The notes under the pieces are model-generated. The model was not told the origin of the DNA and ran no database searches. It saw nothing but the letters and a program-made list of their open reading frames with translations. Of a stretch of 33,844 nucleotides of DNA, positions 5,249 through 13,513 are shown piece by piece (position 1 is the stretch's first letter; each line of letters begins with the position of its first letter). Origin of the DNA: a virus. The stretch lies in IMG/VR virus record IMGVR_UViG_3300032334_000133, positions 1-33,844 of that record; one strand, 5' to 3'. Both the position numbers and the translations under genes were made by a program.

Positions 5249-6895
5249 TTAAGCAAACGATACGGTTTCGCTAGTTGTTGATGTTGCAGTCACAGTATAA
5301 ATCTTGAACCCGCCACTGGTAGTAGAAGTCTGCGTTACGCCACCGGAGAAGGTTGCGGTGTAGGTGCTAGGTATTTTGATGATGACGATGCCAGAACCGC
5401 CAGCAGCACCCGCAGTAGCTCCACCATTGTTGCCACCACCTCCACCACCTGATCCAGAATTTGCTGTAGCAGCAGTCGCTACTGGGCTTGATCCGTAGCC
5501 TCCATTGCCACCACCTGCTTGACCCGTTCCGCTTGCTGTAGCGCCAGCACCTCCACCGCCACCGCCAGCATAGGTGACACTAGAACCGCTGATGCTGCTT
5601 GCAGTACCTGCGCCACCGTTTGATCCAGTTCCAGATGTGCCATTTACACCAACCGAACCAGAACCGCCCCCGCCACCAGCGCCGTTTGCAGGCGAACCAG
5701 AAAATCCTGTACCTCCATTATTTCCTTGGCCTACCGTTCCAGCGCCAGATGATCCTCCACCACCCGGGCCACCAGCACCGCCACCGCCCGAACCACCGGC
5801 TGCCCCGCCACTAGCGTCGCCATAACTATTTCCAGCCCCGCCACCTGTGGATGTAACGATTGAGAAAACAGAGTTGTTGCCGTTGCTTCCGTTAACATTT
5901 TGGTTTGATGATCCGGGAGAACCTGCGCCAACAATTACCGTATATGCAACCCCCGGCGTTATCGAAAATCCGGTTGCTGTTTTCAATCCTCCTGCGCCAC
6001 CGCCGCCGCCATTAGTCGCGCCGCCACCAGCGCCGCCGCCAACAACAAGGTATTCGGCAGTAAATGTACTTACAAAACTTACAGTCTCGTTGGTCGTGCT
6101 AGTCGCAGTCACCGAGTAAATGTTGTAACCGCCTGATGTGGACGGTGTATAGGTAACGCCGCTAGAGAATACTGCTCCAGTAGTCGATGGCACTTTGATG
6201 ATGACAACGCCCGAGCCGCCATTGCCGCCTGTATAAGAACCACCAGCACCGCCACCACCGCCGCCTAAATTAGCAGTTCCCGCAGTTCCATTTGCTCCAC
6301 CAGTTGCACCAGCACCGCCACCACCTGAACCGCCAGCACCACCCGATGACGTGCTTCTTCCCCCGCCGCCGCCAGCATAAGTTATAGAAGTGCCTGATAT
6401 TGAAGAAGCCGTGCCAGCACCACCAGCACCACCAATACCACTTGCACCATTAGAACCTACAGCACTTGCACCGCCGCCCCCGCCACCTGTTTGGGAATCA
6501 TTAAAACCATTTCCTCCAGTATTACCTTGACCCGAAGTAGCAGCACCACCAGTACCTGCGTTAGAACCGCCCCCGCCCGATCCACCAGCGCCACCATTTA
6601 CATTACCTGCACCTCCTGCGCCATATCCACCGCCCGTAGAAGTGGTACTTTTAAACACAGAATTGCTACCAGCTACACCATTTGCTGAAGAAACACCTCC
6701 TGCTCCTCCAGCGCCAACAGTTACTGTATAGCTTGTGCCATAAGAAATTGATTGCGATGTTAAAGATTGATACCCGCCAGCACCACCGCCAGCCCCGGAC
6801 GCTGCTCCACCACCGCCACCACCTGCTACAACAAGGAAGTCGGCAACAGGCCCGCTCGCACCACCGGCTAGGAAAAAGTTTTTAGCAGCAAACAT
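5249..6895 (-). CDS. Glycine-rich tail fibre/adhesin with tandem duplicated module
   Basis: 548 residues, extremely rich in Gly, Ala, Ser and Thr. Two modules of about 250 residues follow each other. Each begins with a (D/E)(F/Y)LVV.GGG signature, continues through runs of five to eight glycines, and ends with IVIIK.PST....F..GV and a beta segment ending TATSTT.ETVSF. Long glycine runs suggest a polyglycine-II sandwich as in the S16 gp38 adhesin, which binds host receptors at the fibre tip. Located just after another fibre protein and before small tail proteins. Several GC-rich ORFs on the opposite strand are only shadows of it. Confidence 0.88.
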   Translation of the reverse strand: MFAAKNFFLAGGASGPVADFLVVAGGGGGGAASGAGGGAGGYQSLTSQSISYGTSYTVTVGAGGAGGVSSANGVAGSNSVFKSTTSTGGGYGAGGAGNVNGGAGGSGGGGSNAGTGGAATSGQGNTGGNGFNDSQTGGGGGGASAVGSNGASGIGGAGGAGTASSISGTSITYAGGGGGRSTSSGGAGGSGGGGAGATGGANGTAGTANLGGGGGGAGGSYTGGNGGSGVVIIKVPSTTGAVFSSGVTYTPSTSGGYNIYSVTATSTTNETVSFVSTFTAEYLVVGGGAGGGATNGGGGGAGGLKTATGFSITPGVAYTVIVGAGSPGSSNQNVNGSNGNNSVFSIVTSTGGGAGNSYGDASGGAAGGSGGGGAGGPGGGGSSGAGTVGQGNNGGTGFSGSPANGAGGGGGSGSVGVNGTSGTGSNGGAGTASSISGSSVTYAGGGGGGAGATASGTGQAGGGNGGYGSSPVATAATANSGSGGGGGGNNGGATAGAAGGSGIVIIKIPSTYTATFSGGVTQTSTTSGGFKIYTVTATSTTSETVSFA

Positions 6896-7863
6896 TACGG
6901 TGTGTATCCCTGTGCAATGCTGCCGTACCAGTTCGTACCGTCAGCGATGAAGGTCAGAATGTCCATTTTGCCCGCAGTAGCGGTAATCGTAGGAGCGCCC
7001 GCAGTACCCCACTTCACGCCGGTAAACGTCGCAGTACCGTTACCTGTGCTTGCAGCTTGCTTGAGCAACAGCACGAAAGACTTGCCCGCAGTAGCAGTCG
7101 GCATAGTGAAAGTGCAAACTGTAGATGCGGTTAGCGTAGCAGTCTGAACCGTCCCGTTAGTTAGCGACAACGTGCTAGATGATGTTACCGTACCAATAGC
7201 AACAACGCTCTCAACGTAATTGGTAACAGTCGGATTAGTATCAAGCATCATCTTGCCTGTGCCGGTGACTGCATTTGTCAACGTCACACCGCCGTAGGTC
7301 AACGTTCCCGATACAAGCAAGTTTGTAAAGCTGTTAGCGTTAATAAGCTGAAAACGCGTGCCGTCATAAACAACGATTACCACTTCGGTTGCAATCATGT
7401 CGCCTGCAACGAGAGCAGTTGATCCTGTGCGCGTGATGGCTTTAGCGCCAAGCCCATCAATGTTAATCGTTGATGCGCCTGTGTTTGTATTAGGAACAAC
7501 TAACGAAAACAGGTTGCCCGCAGCGTAGGCAGTCAGCGCAGGGGATGCGGTAGCTACATAGGTATCAGTTCCCGTCACAGTTAGCAGTTTGTCTGCGCTG
7601 CCTTGCAACTGCGAGAACCGCACCGCGTCTGCTGCGGCTGTTGCTGCACCAAGCCCCGTGATCTTAAAGTTTGCCATTGGGATATTGGCAGTAACAGTCG
7701 TCTGACCGTCTTTGGTGATCGCGGTGCTAAGACCTGTTGCCAAGTCAGAAGTCAGCGAGTTAAACGCTGTGCTACTGATAACCGTACCCGTTACGACAGG
7801 CTGCCCTGCCGTGTTGATCTGAAACGTCCCTGACCCGTTGTAGCTCAAAATTGCATCTCCCAT
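6895..7863 (-). CDS. Tail fibre protein
   Basis: 322 residues from the ATG at 7863, rich in Thr, Ala, Ser and Gly with beta-strand patterns. It begins MGDAILSYNGSGTFQIN, has a KITGLGAATAAADAVRF segment typical of phage fibre repeats, and ends with a compact beta domain (WGTAGAPTITATAGKMDILTF then DGTNWYGSIAQGYTP). A TTG start at 7902 would add 13 residues; neither start has a good ribosome site. A GGGAG just downstream of the ATG could also serve a TTG at 7848. The 5' end abuts an inverted HNH gene, which may have disturbed it. It ends at the start of the glycine-rich adhesin, with which it probably assembles. Confidence 0.85.
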   Translation of the reverse strand: MGDAILSYNGSGTFQINTAGQPVVTGTVISSTAFNSLTSDLATGLSTAITKDGQTTVTANIPMANFKITGLGAATAAADAVRFSQLQGSADKLLTVTGTDTYVATASPALTAYAAGNLFSLVVPNTNTGASTINIDGLGAKAITRTGSTALVAGDMIATEVVIVVYDGTRFQLINANSFTNLLVSGTLTYGGVTLTNAVTGTGKMMLDTNPTVTNYVESVVAIGTVTSSSTLSLTNGTVQTATLTASTVCTFTMPTATAGKSFVLLLKQAASTGNGTATFTGVKWGTAGAPTITATAGKMDILTFIADGTNWYGSIAQGYTP

Positions 7864-7902
7864 GAATAAGGCATAAACTGTCGATTTGACAGGAGATGCC
7901 AA
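7851..7902. repeat. Inverted repeat at the junction of tail fibre and inverted HNH gene
   Basis: TTGCATCTCC at 7851-7860 is matched, apart from one extra base, by the reverse complement of GGAGATGCCAA at 7892-7902, with about 31 bases between. Each arm contains a ribosome-binding-like GGAG reading away from the centre: rightward for the HNH gene, leftward for the tail fibre. It may mark the insertion point of the endonuclease gene or a duplicated translation start. Confidence 0.5.
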
Positions 7903-8459
7903 TGACTTACCAAGTCAACAAAGTAATACCGTGTTCCCAATGCGGAAAGCCTTCCGTAGCGCGTCATCTATGCCGCTCCCATTACAACGAAGCATGGCGC
8001 AATAAGGAATTGTCTCAGCATTCGGGAGTTACCGTTTACGAATCGTTTGATGCAAAGGTCAACAAAACTGACAGTTGTTGGCTTTGGACTGGAACAAAAA
8101 ACGCTTATGGATATGGCATTGTTTTGATTGGCAGCAAAAGTATTCGTGCTCACAGATTTTCTTATGAAAGATTTGTTGGCAAAATACCTACCGGCAAAAT
8201 AATTATGCACAAATGCGATACCCCTGCTTGCGTAAATCCAAAGCATTTGCAAGTAGGAACTAAGGCTGACAATAACGCTGATACTGCAAACAAACGACGA
8301 CACAATTACGGGCTTGACCATTGGAATGGTCGCCTTTCCGCGCAAGACATTGATGCAATTCGACAAAGCAATGAAGTGCATCGCATTCTTGCCGAGCGTT
8401 ATGGTGTTAATCAGAGCCATATCAGTCGAATCAAATCAGGAGAAGCGCACAAGCCATAG
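7902..8459 (+). CDS. HNH endonuclease with zinc ribbon and helix-turn-helix, inverted in the late region
   Basis: 185 residues. The start at 7902 has AGGAG six bases upstream; an ATG at 7896 is too close to it. Residues 11-28 form a Cys/His zinc ribbon (CSQCGKPSVARHLCRSHY). Residues 59-120 are the HNH core (CWLWTG, HRFSYE with His84, MHKCDTPACVNPKHL with His103 and His115). Residues 146-179 resemble a helix-turn-helix (ILAERYGVNQSHISRI). It is the only gene on the + strand between 2298 and 32274 and is wedged tightly between two late virion genes, as expected for a mobile homing endonuclease gene. It would need its own promoter. Confidence 0.93.
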   Translation: MTYQVNKVIPCSQCGKPSVARHLCRSHYNEAWRNKELSQHSGVTVYESFDAKVNKTDSCWLWTGTKNAYGYGIVLIGSKSIRAHRFSYERFVGKIPTGKIIMHKCDTPACVNPKHLQVGTKADNNADTANKRRHNYGLDHWNGRLSAQDIDAIRQSNEVHRILAERYGVNQSHISRIKSGEAHKP

Positions 8460-8460
8460 C

Positions 8461-10128
8461 TCATTGCTGTGCTCCTTGTTGTTGCCACCGCTGAAGTTGT
8501 TGTGCAAGCCTTGCAGCATCCATTGGCGATATTGGTGCGTTAGGTAGATTAGGAATGTTGCTGCGTAACTGATCTGCTAAGCGTTGGCCTTTGCCTATTG
8601 CAAATGCTGTCTCTCCCATCAATCTCGGAGAAGATGCTGCTAATGACGTTGCTGCTGCAACAGGCCCGCCAACCATGTAAGCCATACCACCTGACGGCAA
8701 TGCAGTTGCTCGTTGCAATCCTCTAGGCGACCATTCGCTTAGAGCTTGTCCCGCCAATGCAGGCATGATTTGCTTGCCGCCTTCGCTTTCTAAAGTATTC
8801 GCAAGATTAGTTCTGTAGCCATAGCTTGTGTTGACATTGTTACGCATCAAAGATTGAAGTTTACGCATCGCAGTATCTGCGCTTGCTTTGTTGCCAAGCG
8901 ACAATGCTTTTTCAATCTCTCGGATTGTCTCGGTTGCTTCCGAGTAATCCTTCATCGTTTTTGCGTAGCCTGGGGCTTGCGCTTCAATGGTTTTTTTGAC
9001 TGCGTTATATGCGTCAGAAATTACTCGTTGTGCTTGTAATTGTTTTGGGTTGTCAGGATAAATTGCACCAATACGTTGCTTTAACGCATCAAGACCTTCA
9101 ACCGTATGCAGATCAGGCGCTGATCTCCAATCGTCAATAACACTTTGGACTTCCTGTATTTTTTTAAGTTCGTCTGTGCCTACTTTGTACTTTGACGTTC
9201 CCTGTGGACTTGTAACTTTGATTGAATTTATTGAATTGTTTAAAGCATTATCAATGTCGGCAAAGTTAAGGGTTGTTGCATCATTGGCATACGCGGCTTC
9301 ATTAGCGCGATATTCTTTGCCTTTTGCTTGCCGCATAGCATCAAGGTTAGTTTTTGCATCACTCAAAACATCAGTCATGTTTGCTTGACCGCGCAAGTTT
9401 TGCGTAAAGCTTGTTTGTGCTTCACCGCCTGCGGGTTCATAACGACCAACCCTAGTGGCTTCAGCCAAAGGTGCGATGCCCGTACCGGTTTGCAGTCCAA
9501 CGCCTTGAGCGACGGCTTTGCTGATGCCTTTGCCTGCGGCTTGCGTGCCTTTTAAAGCAAGAACTAATGGATCAATTGCTGCTCCTGCTCTTGCAGCAGC
9601 TTGTCCTGCCGCCGCCATGCCAGGCACACGCGATGCGACCGCGCCGCCGCCACTTAGCACGCCCGCCACATCACTAGCTACGCCTGCCGGATCAGTAGCC
9701 AAAGTGTTTTTCAGAGCCTCTGTGCTGCCATAGCGTTCTTTGAGCATCCCGCCTGCTGCGTTTGCAGCATTGACAGCACGTTGCTGTGCTTGCGGATCAA
9801 TCTCAAAACGATTGATAAAGTTTGCTATTGGCTTTGGGGTAATGTTTTGCAAAGCACCCGCAGCAACGTCTGCCGCACCGCCTATTGTTTGCAAGGGGCT
9901 TGCTATTGCTTGCGCTACATTGCTCAGCAAACCACCCATGCTGCTTGGTAGGTTGGACATTGCCTCGCCAGGCACATCTGACCAAGCCAATGGCTTTTTA
10001 GGCGGTTGTGCTTTAGGCATTCCTTGAGAATTTGCCTTGATTGCTGCGGAAATTTGCTCATCGTTCATAGTTGCAGGAAAGCGCACCTGCCCCATGCCTG
10101 GCACTTCAACGACTTGAAAATCATCCAT
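8461..10128 (-). CDS. Large virion/DNA-ejection (pilot-like) protein
   Basis: 555 residues, Ala/Gln/Asn-rich and mostly helical. It begins MDDFQVVEVPGMGQVRFPAT followed by MNDEQISAAIKANSQG, a short N-terminal module common in phage internal proteins. A long region of amphipathic and weakly hydrophobic helices follows (about 55-215), then a helical middle (EVQSVIDDWRSAPDLHTVEG) and a hydrophobic patch (MAYMVGGPVAAATSLAA) near the end. No enzyme motif is visible. By position among tail genes and composition it is probably an ejection protein like P22 gp16/gp20, delivered into the cell with the DNA. Confidence 0.72.
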   Translation of the reverse strand: MDDFQVVEVPGMGQVRFPATMNDEQISAAIKANSQGMPKAQPPKKPLAWSDVPGEAMSNLPSSMGGLLSNVAQAIASPLQTIGGAADVAAGALQNITPKPIANFINRFEIDPQAQQRAVNAANAAGGMLKERYGSTEALKNTLATDPAGVASDVAGVLSGGGAVASRVPGMAAAGQAAARAGAAIDPLVLALKGTQAAGKGISKAVAQGVGLQTGTGIAPLAEATRVGRYEPAGGEAQTSFTQNLRGQANMTDVLSDAKTNLDAMRQAKGKEYRANEAAYANDATTLNFADIDNALNNSINSIKVTSPQGTSKYKVGTDELKKIQEVQSVIDDWRSAPDLHTVEGLDALKQRIGAIYPDNPKQLQAQRVISDAYNAVKKTIEAQAPGYAKTMKDYSEATETIREIEKALSLGNKASADTAMRKLQSLMRNNVNTSYGYRTNLANTLESEGGKQIMPALAGQALSEWSPRGLQRATALPSGGMAYMVGGPVAAATSLAASSPRLMGETAFAIGKGQRLADQLRSNIPNLPNAPISPMDAARLAQQLQRWQQQGAQQ

Positions 10129-11741
10129 TATTCAATCCGTCCCGTATTAGGATTGTATTGCCTTACTCTTCCTGTTGCCGTTTGTCCTGTTGCAGCGGGA
10201 GCAATATTTGTAAGCACAGGATTTGGTCGATAGCCTTGTTCTTGGCTATACATCTGCCCATGCAAACCAAGAATGTCTTGAATCTCTCTTTTCATTGCTG
10301 CAAGTTTTTCTTTTAGTATTTCAGCATTGTCGTTCGGTTGTGGCAAGAACGGCTTTAATCTTGCAAATTCACCAACCGATACTGCTGCACCACTCAAATC
10401 ATGTACTTTTGATGCCGCAAGTTCTGTTATTGCTGCTCGCGTTGCAACGCCTTCTCTATCCATTCTATTGACCATACTACTTGGCAACGCACCTTTTACA
10501 AGTCCTGTTGCATTTGGGTTTTGAGTAACCAAATCTTCAGCACGAGTGATCTTGTTCAACAACACCTGATTTTGTGTGATTGCCGTATTGATGTTAGGTG
10601 GTATTGCTTTCAACTTTTCGCCGGGAGGTGTGAATCCTGGCAATACAGAAGGCGTACCACCAGTTCTTGAAGGTTGAAGGAATACAGGATTTCCTGCTGC
10701 ATCTTGTGCTGCAACCGGCGATCCAAAAGTAACAGCGCCTGGCGTTCTGCCTTCCCTTGCCTTACGCAAAGTAAATTCGTTAATGTCAAGGGGCGTTTTT
10801 CCTTGCGTTTGCATTTGCTTTACATATTCATCGTATATACCAAGTTCACCGGGCCTTGCTTGACCTACTGCCCGCAACTTTGAACGATCAACTGTTCCAT
10901 CCGGTCGTAGTGCTGATGCAATACTTTCGGGTGTGTAATCTTTAACATCTATTGGTGAAAATTCTGTTTTTGGATTTGCTTTTTGCAAAAACTCAGCCAA
11001 TTGCATAGCGCGTGGATTGCCCGATGCAGCAAGCGCTTCAAGGTTATATCTTGAAGTTCCCGGCCTAGCTTGGGGTGCAACCTGTGGTGCAACTTGTGGC
11101 GCAACGGGCGGTGTCGTGCCTTCTGCGCCTGCCATGACTGACGAACCAAGCTGTCCAGGAATCATTGGGTTCATTGGTGGCGCAACAGGAGCAACCGCAG
11201 TTGGAGTTTGACCTTGTTGTGATGCTGCCAAAGTACGTTGAAATTCTTGTTGTTCACGTTCTTTTGCCATTTGTGCAAGCAATTGCGACATGGCAAGCTG
11301 TTTCGCTTGCGGATCACGCAATGCAGCCAATATGCTTGGGTCAACCATCCCACGCGCACGCGCAGGTACAGCAGGACGGTTTGGCTCAAAATTGCCCTGG
11401 TCGTCAATTGCGGTTATTGGAGCACGTTCGGGCTGTGCTTCCTGCCCTTGCATATGAGCAAACAATGTCGCAAAGTCGGATGCGCTTTCTTTCTGCGCTC
11501 TCTCGCCCAATGCTTTTTGCTCATTCGCCAAGTCTTTTTGCGTCTTGACTGCCATATAGCCTTGCAAGGCTTTAGCAATGCCTGTAAGCGGCGAAGTCCT
11601 AGCCTGTATGCCGCCATAGCTAAACGTCTCAGCAGGCTGAAATGCCTGTTGCTGCATCAACTCAGCCATCTTTTGACGGCGAGCAATATCAGCAAGCTCA
11701 GATTCGTAGGGGCTTGGCAAATTGAAATTTACGGTAGCCAT
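10128..11741 (-). CDS. Large virion protein, probable ejection/internal protein
   Basis: 537 residues, beginning MATVNFNLPSPYESELADIA. It is rich in Gln, Ala and Pro, with a coiled-coil N-terminal third (ADIARRQKMAELMQQQAF), a low-complexity Pro/Val linker around residues 180-235 (VAPQVAPQVAPQ), and a helical C-terminal third. No enzymatic signature is seen. Its stop overlaps the start of the 555-residue protein by one base, and the two probably work together in forming the DNA conduit or being ejected. The exact role is inferred. Confidence 0.7.
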   Translation of the reverse strand: MATVNFNLPSPYESELADIARRQKMAELMQQQAFQPAETFSYGGIQARTSPLTGIAKALQGYMAVKTQKDLANEQKALGERAQKESASDFATLFAHMQGQEAQPERAPITAIDDQGNFEPNRPAVPARARGMVDPSILAALRDPQAKQLAMSQLLAQMAKEREQQEFQRTLAASQQGQTPTAVAPVAPPMNPMIPGQLGSSVMAGAEGTTPPVAPQVAPQVAPQARPGTSRYNLEALAASGNPRAMQLAEFLQKANPKTEFSPIDVKDYTPESIASALRPDGTVDRSKLRAVGQARPGELGIYDEYVKQMQTQGKTPLDINEFTLRKAREGRTPGAVTFGSPVAAQDAAGNPVFLQPSRTGGTPSVLPGFTPPGEKLKAIPPNINTAITQNQVLLNKITRAEDLVTQNPNATGLVKGALPSSMVNRMDREGVATRAAITELAASKVHDLSGAAVSVGEFARLKPFLPQPNDNAEILKEKLAAMKREIQDILGLHGQMYSQEQGYRPNPVLTNIAPAATGQTATGRVRQYNPNTGRIE

Positions 11742-11986
11742 TATTGACTCTCCTGATACACGTTCAAATCAGTAGGCGTTGAAGCATCTTTTGCGTCATT
11801 GCTGCTGTACGGATTGATAGGCTTTTTCTTGAACAATTTAGCAATGTCCGTAGGCGACATTCCGCTAGACGATTGTGCAGGCGCTTGTGGCATCTGCAAC
11901 TTTTGCTCCGGCAGAATGTAGTTTTCCAATGCCTGCGCCATGCGCTGACGTTTTTCGTCGGGATTGAAGCTGAACATATTGTTCAT
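11741..11986 (-). CDS. Small virion-region protein, hypothetical
   Basis: 81 residues, starting MNNMFSFNPDEKRQRMAQAL. An N-terminal helix is followed by a Gln/Pro/Ser-rich linker and a short DIAKLFKKKPINPY segment. It overlaps its upstream neighbour by four bases and its downstream neighbour by one, inside the run of tail and ejection genes. Possibly a minor virion component; not recognised. Confidence 0.65.
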   Translation of the reverse strand: MNNMFSFNPDEKRQRMAQALENYILPEQKLQMPQAPAQSSSGMSPTDIAKLFKKKPINPYSSNDAKDASTPTDLNVYQESQ

Positions 11987-13083
11987 GCTAACGCCCCGTA
12001 ATTAACCATCTTGAAGCCGCTCGGATGTTGAATCACAGCTTCGGGCATTACCGCTTCAACCTCGTCAGCCATCACACCAATCTGACGGCCACCAAAAATG
12101 TCGTATTCGTAAATGCCAATTCCTAGTCGATGCGTTCCTATGCGTTCGATGTTGGATTTCAAGCGACGATCTGAGAAGTAAGTTGCTGCTGCCATGCCAC
12201 CTTGACCAAGCAAGTTGTAAAGCCCGGCATTCTGAGCATTAGCATTGGCAGACTGAATTCCGTAGTTCTGCATATTGGCCTGGCCCTGTGCTTGTGCCCC
12301 TGCAAAGATCGGAGCAGGTGCAACAGTCGGCCCTTGATAGCCTTGAAATTGCGGCATCTGAATCTGCGAGCCTGACATCAGACCCGTGATCTCGTTCAAA
12401 GGCTGTTGACGCAAGTACGATTGACGCTGCAATTCTGCTTGCTGTGCGGCGTTCTGCATACCCATCAATGCTTGTTGCTCGCCAAACCCTGCGGCACGCG
12501 CTTGCGTATCAAGACCAATGCCTTGCAATGCAGCTTGGCTTAGCAAATCGTTGCGGTTTTGAGCAGCTTGCGTTTGAGCGGTTCTGTAAGCCTCTGATCC
12601 TTGCGTGATACCTTGATTGGCAAGTTGATTTTCCATGCCAGCTTGTTGACGTTCAAGTTGCGGCGCAAGCCTAGCCATAATTGCTTCTTGACCCGTCATG
12701 CCTGCATTGACCGGTGCTTTAGCTAAAGCAGACGTGTCAAGCCTAGTTTGCAGCTCTTGGCCTGCTGTTCCAGTAGGAGAAAACGGTGTTCCAATTACGC
12801 TCTGCGCTTGTTTCGTACCCGTCTCACCAAGATTTGCCAACAACTGTTGCACACGCTGCTGCGAAGCAAGCGTCTCGGTTGCCGTAGGTGTGAGGGTCTG
12901 CGTAACAGTAGGCTGATCGCCTTCATAGGTAACAGTTTGTTTTCCCAAAGGCGAAACGATGTTCGGGTTCGACATCCTTCCCTGTAGACGAGCTGTTTCT
13001 ACGTTAGCCGCACCCTGCGCTTGTGCCGCACCTGCATAATCCGGCGTTGGCGGCGGTGGCGGAGACGATGAACCTTTACCCAT
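11983..13083 (-). CDS. Virion protein with C-terminal S74-type intramolecular chaperone signature
   Basis: 366 residues. It has a proline-rich N-terminus, a long Gln/Ala-rich helical body (about 20-300), then SDRRLKSNIERIG, followed by GIYEYDI, GVMADEVEAVMPEAV and VNYGALA. The last block matches the start and core of the peptidase S74 chaperone domain, in which cleavage occurs before the Ser of S-D-R-R-x-K. Here the domain is short (about 62 residues) and the protein ends right at the VNYGAL motif. Normally this domain helps fibres trimerise and is cut off; here it is attached to a helical internal-type protein. Confidence 0.75.
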   Translation of the reverse strand: MGKGSSSPPPPPTPDYAGAAQAQGAANVETARLQGRMSNPNIVSPLGKQTVTYEGDQPTVTQTLTPTATETLASQQRVQQLLANLGETGTKQAQSVIGTPFSPTGTAGQELQTRLDTSALAKAPVNAGMTGQEAIMARLAPQLERQQAGMENQLANQGITQGSEAYRTAQTQAAQNRNDLLSQAALQGIGLDTQARAAGFGEQQALMGMQNAAQQAELQRQSYLRQQPLNEITGLMSGSQIQMPQFQGYQGPTVAPAPIFAGAQAQGQANMQNYGIQSANANAQNAGLYNLLGQGGMAAATYFSDRRLKSNIERIGTHRLGIGIYEYDIFGGRQIGVMADEVEAVMPEAVIQHPSGFKMVNYGALA

Positions 13084-13513
13084 AATTAACTCCTAGTTTC
13101 TTGCGGTATTTATCAGTCAAAAACCTGCACGCGTCATGCCTCATTGTGTAGAAAACAATGTCGCCATCTACCCTTGCATCCTTAATTCGGCTTTCCTCTA
13201 CAAATCCCATATTCGTTACTAACTTGATGCTTGCTGCGTTGTCGCTTCCTACTGGCACTATGATCTTGTCTACTTGGCACACATTAAACGGGTAGTCAAA
13301 AATTGCCGCTAAGTATGCGCTTGTCATCCGTCCTTCTATTGCTATGTGACACCAAATGCTCTTCCTGTTCCAATTCTCGTAGATCACGCCTGCAATTATC
13401 TGATCGTCCTTGCACAGTCCTATCGCTTCGCTGCGTCCTTCAAAGTAGCCGCCCTCAACGCGCTTAGCCACCCAATGCCCGATAGCCGGGCCTTTCGCTA
13501 TATGCCTGCCCAT
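13076..13513 (-). CDS. GNAT-family acetyltransferase-like protein
   Basis: 145 residues from the ATG at 13513; a longer start at 13546 overlaps the upstream gene by 49 bases. The pattern is that of a small GNAT fold: an early IAGVIYENW strand, a middle strand IIVPVGSDNAAS, then the signature NAASIKLVTNMGFVEES of the acetyl-CoA-binding and C-terminal helix, and DIVFYTMRHDACRFL at the end. Such genes are common within phage structural clusters, where they may acetylate a virion or host component. The target is unknown. Confidence 0.8.
   Translation of the reverse strand: MGRHIAKGPAIGHWVAKRVEGGYFEGRSEAIGLCKDDQIIAGVIYENWNRKSIWCHIAIEGRMTSAYLAAIFDYPFNVCQVDKIIVPVGSDNAASIKLVTNMGFVEESRIKDARVDGDIVFYTMRHDACRFLTDKYRKKLGVNYG

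Noticed and set aside
5574-6119. Proline-rich + strand ORFs opposite the adhesin
   Set aside because: They arise from the complement of glycine codons in the real gene.
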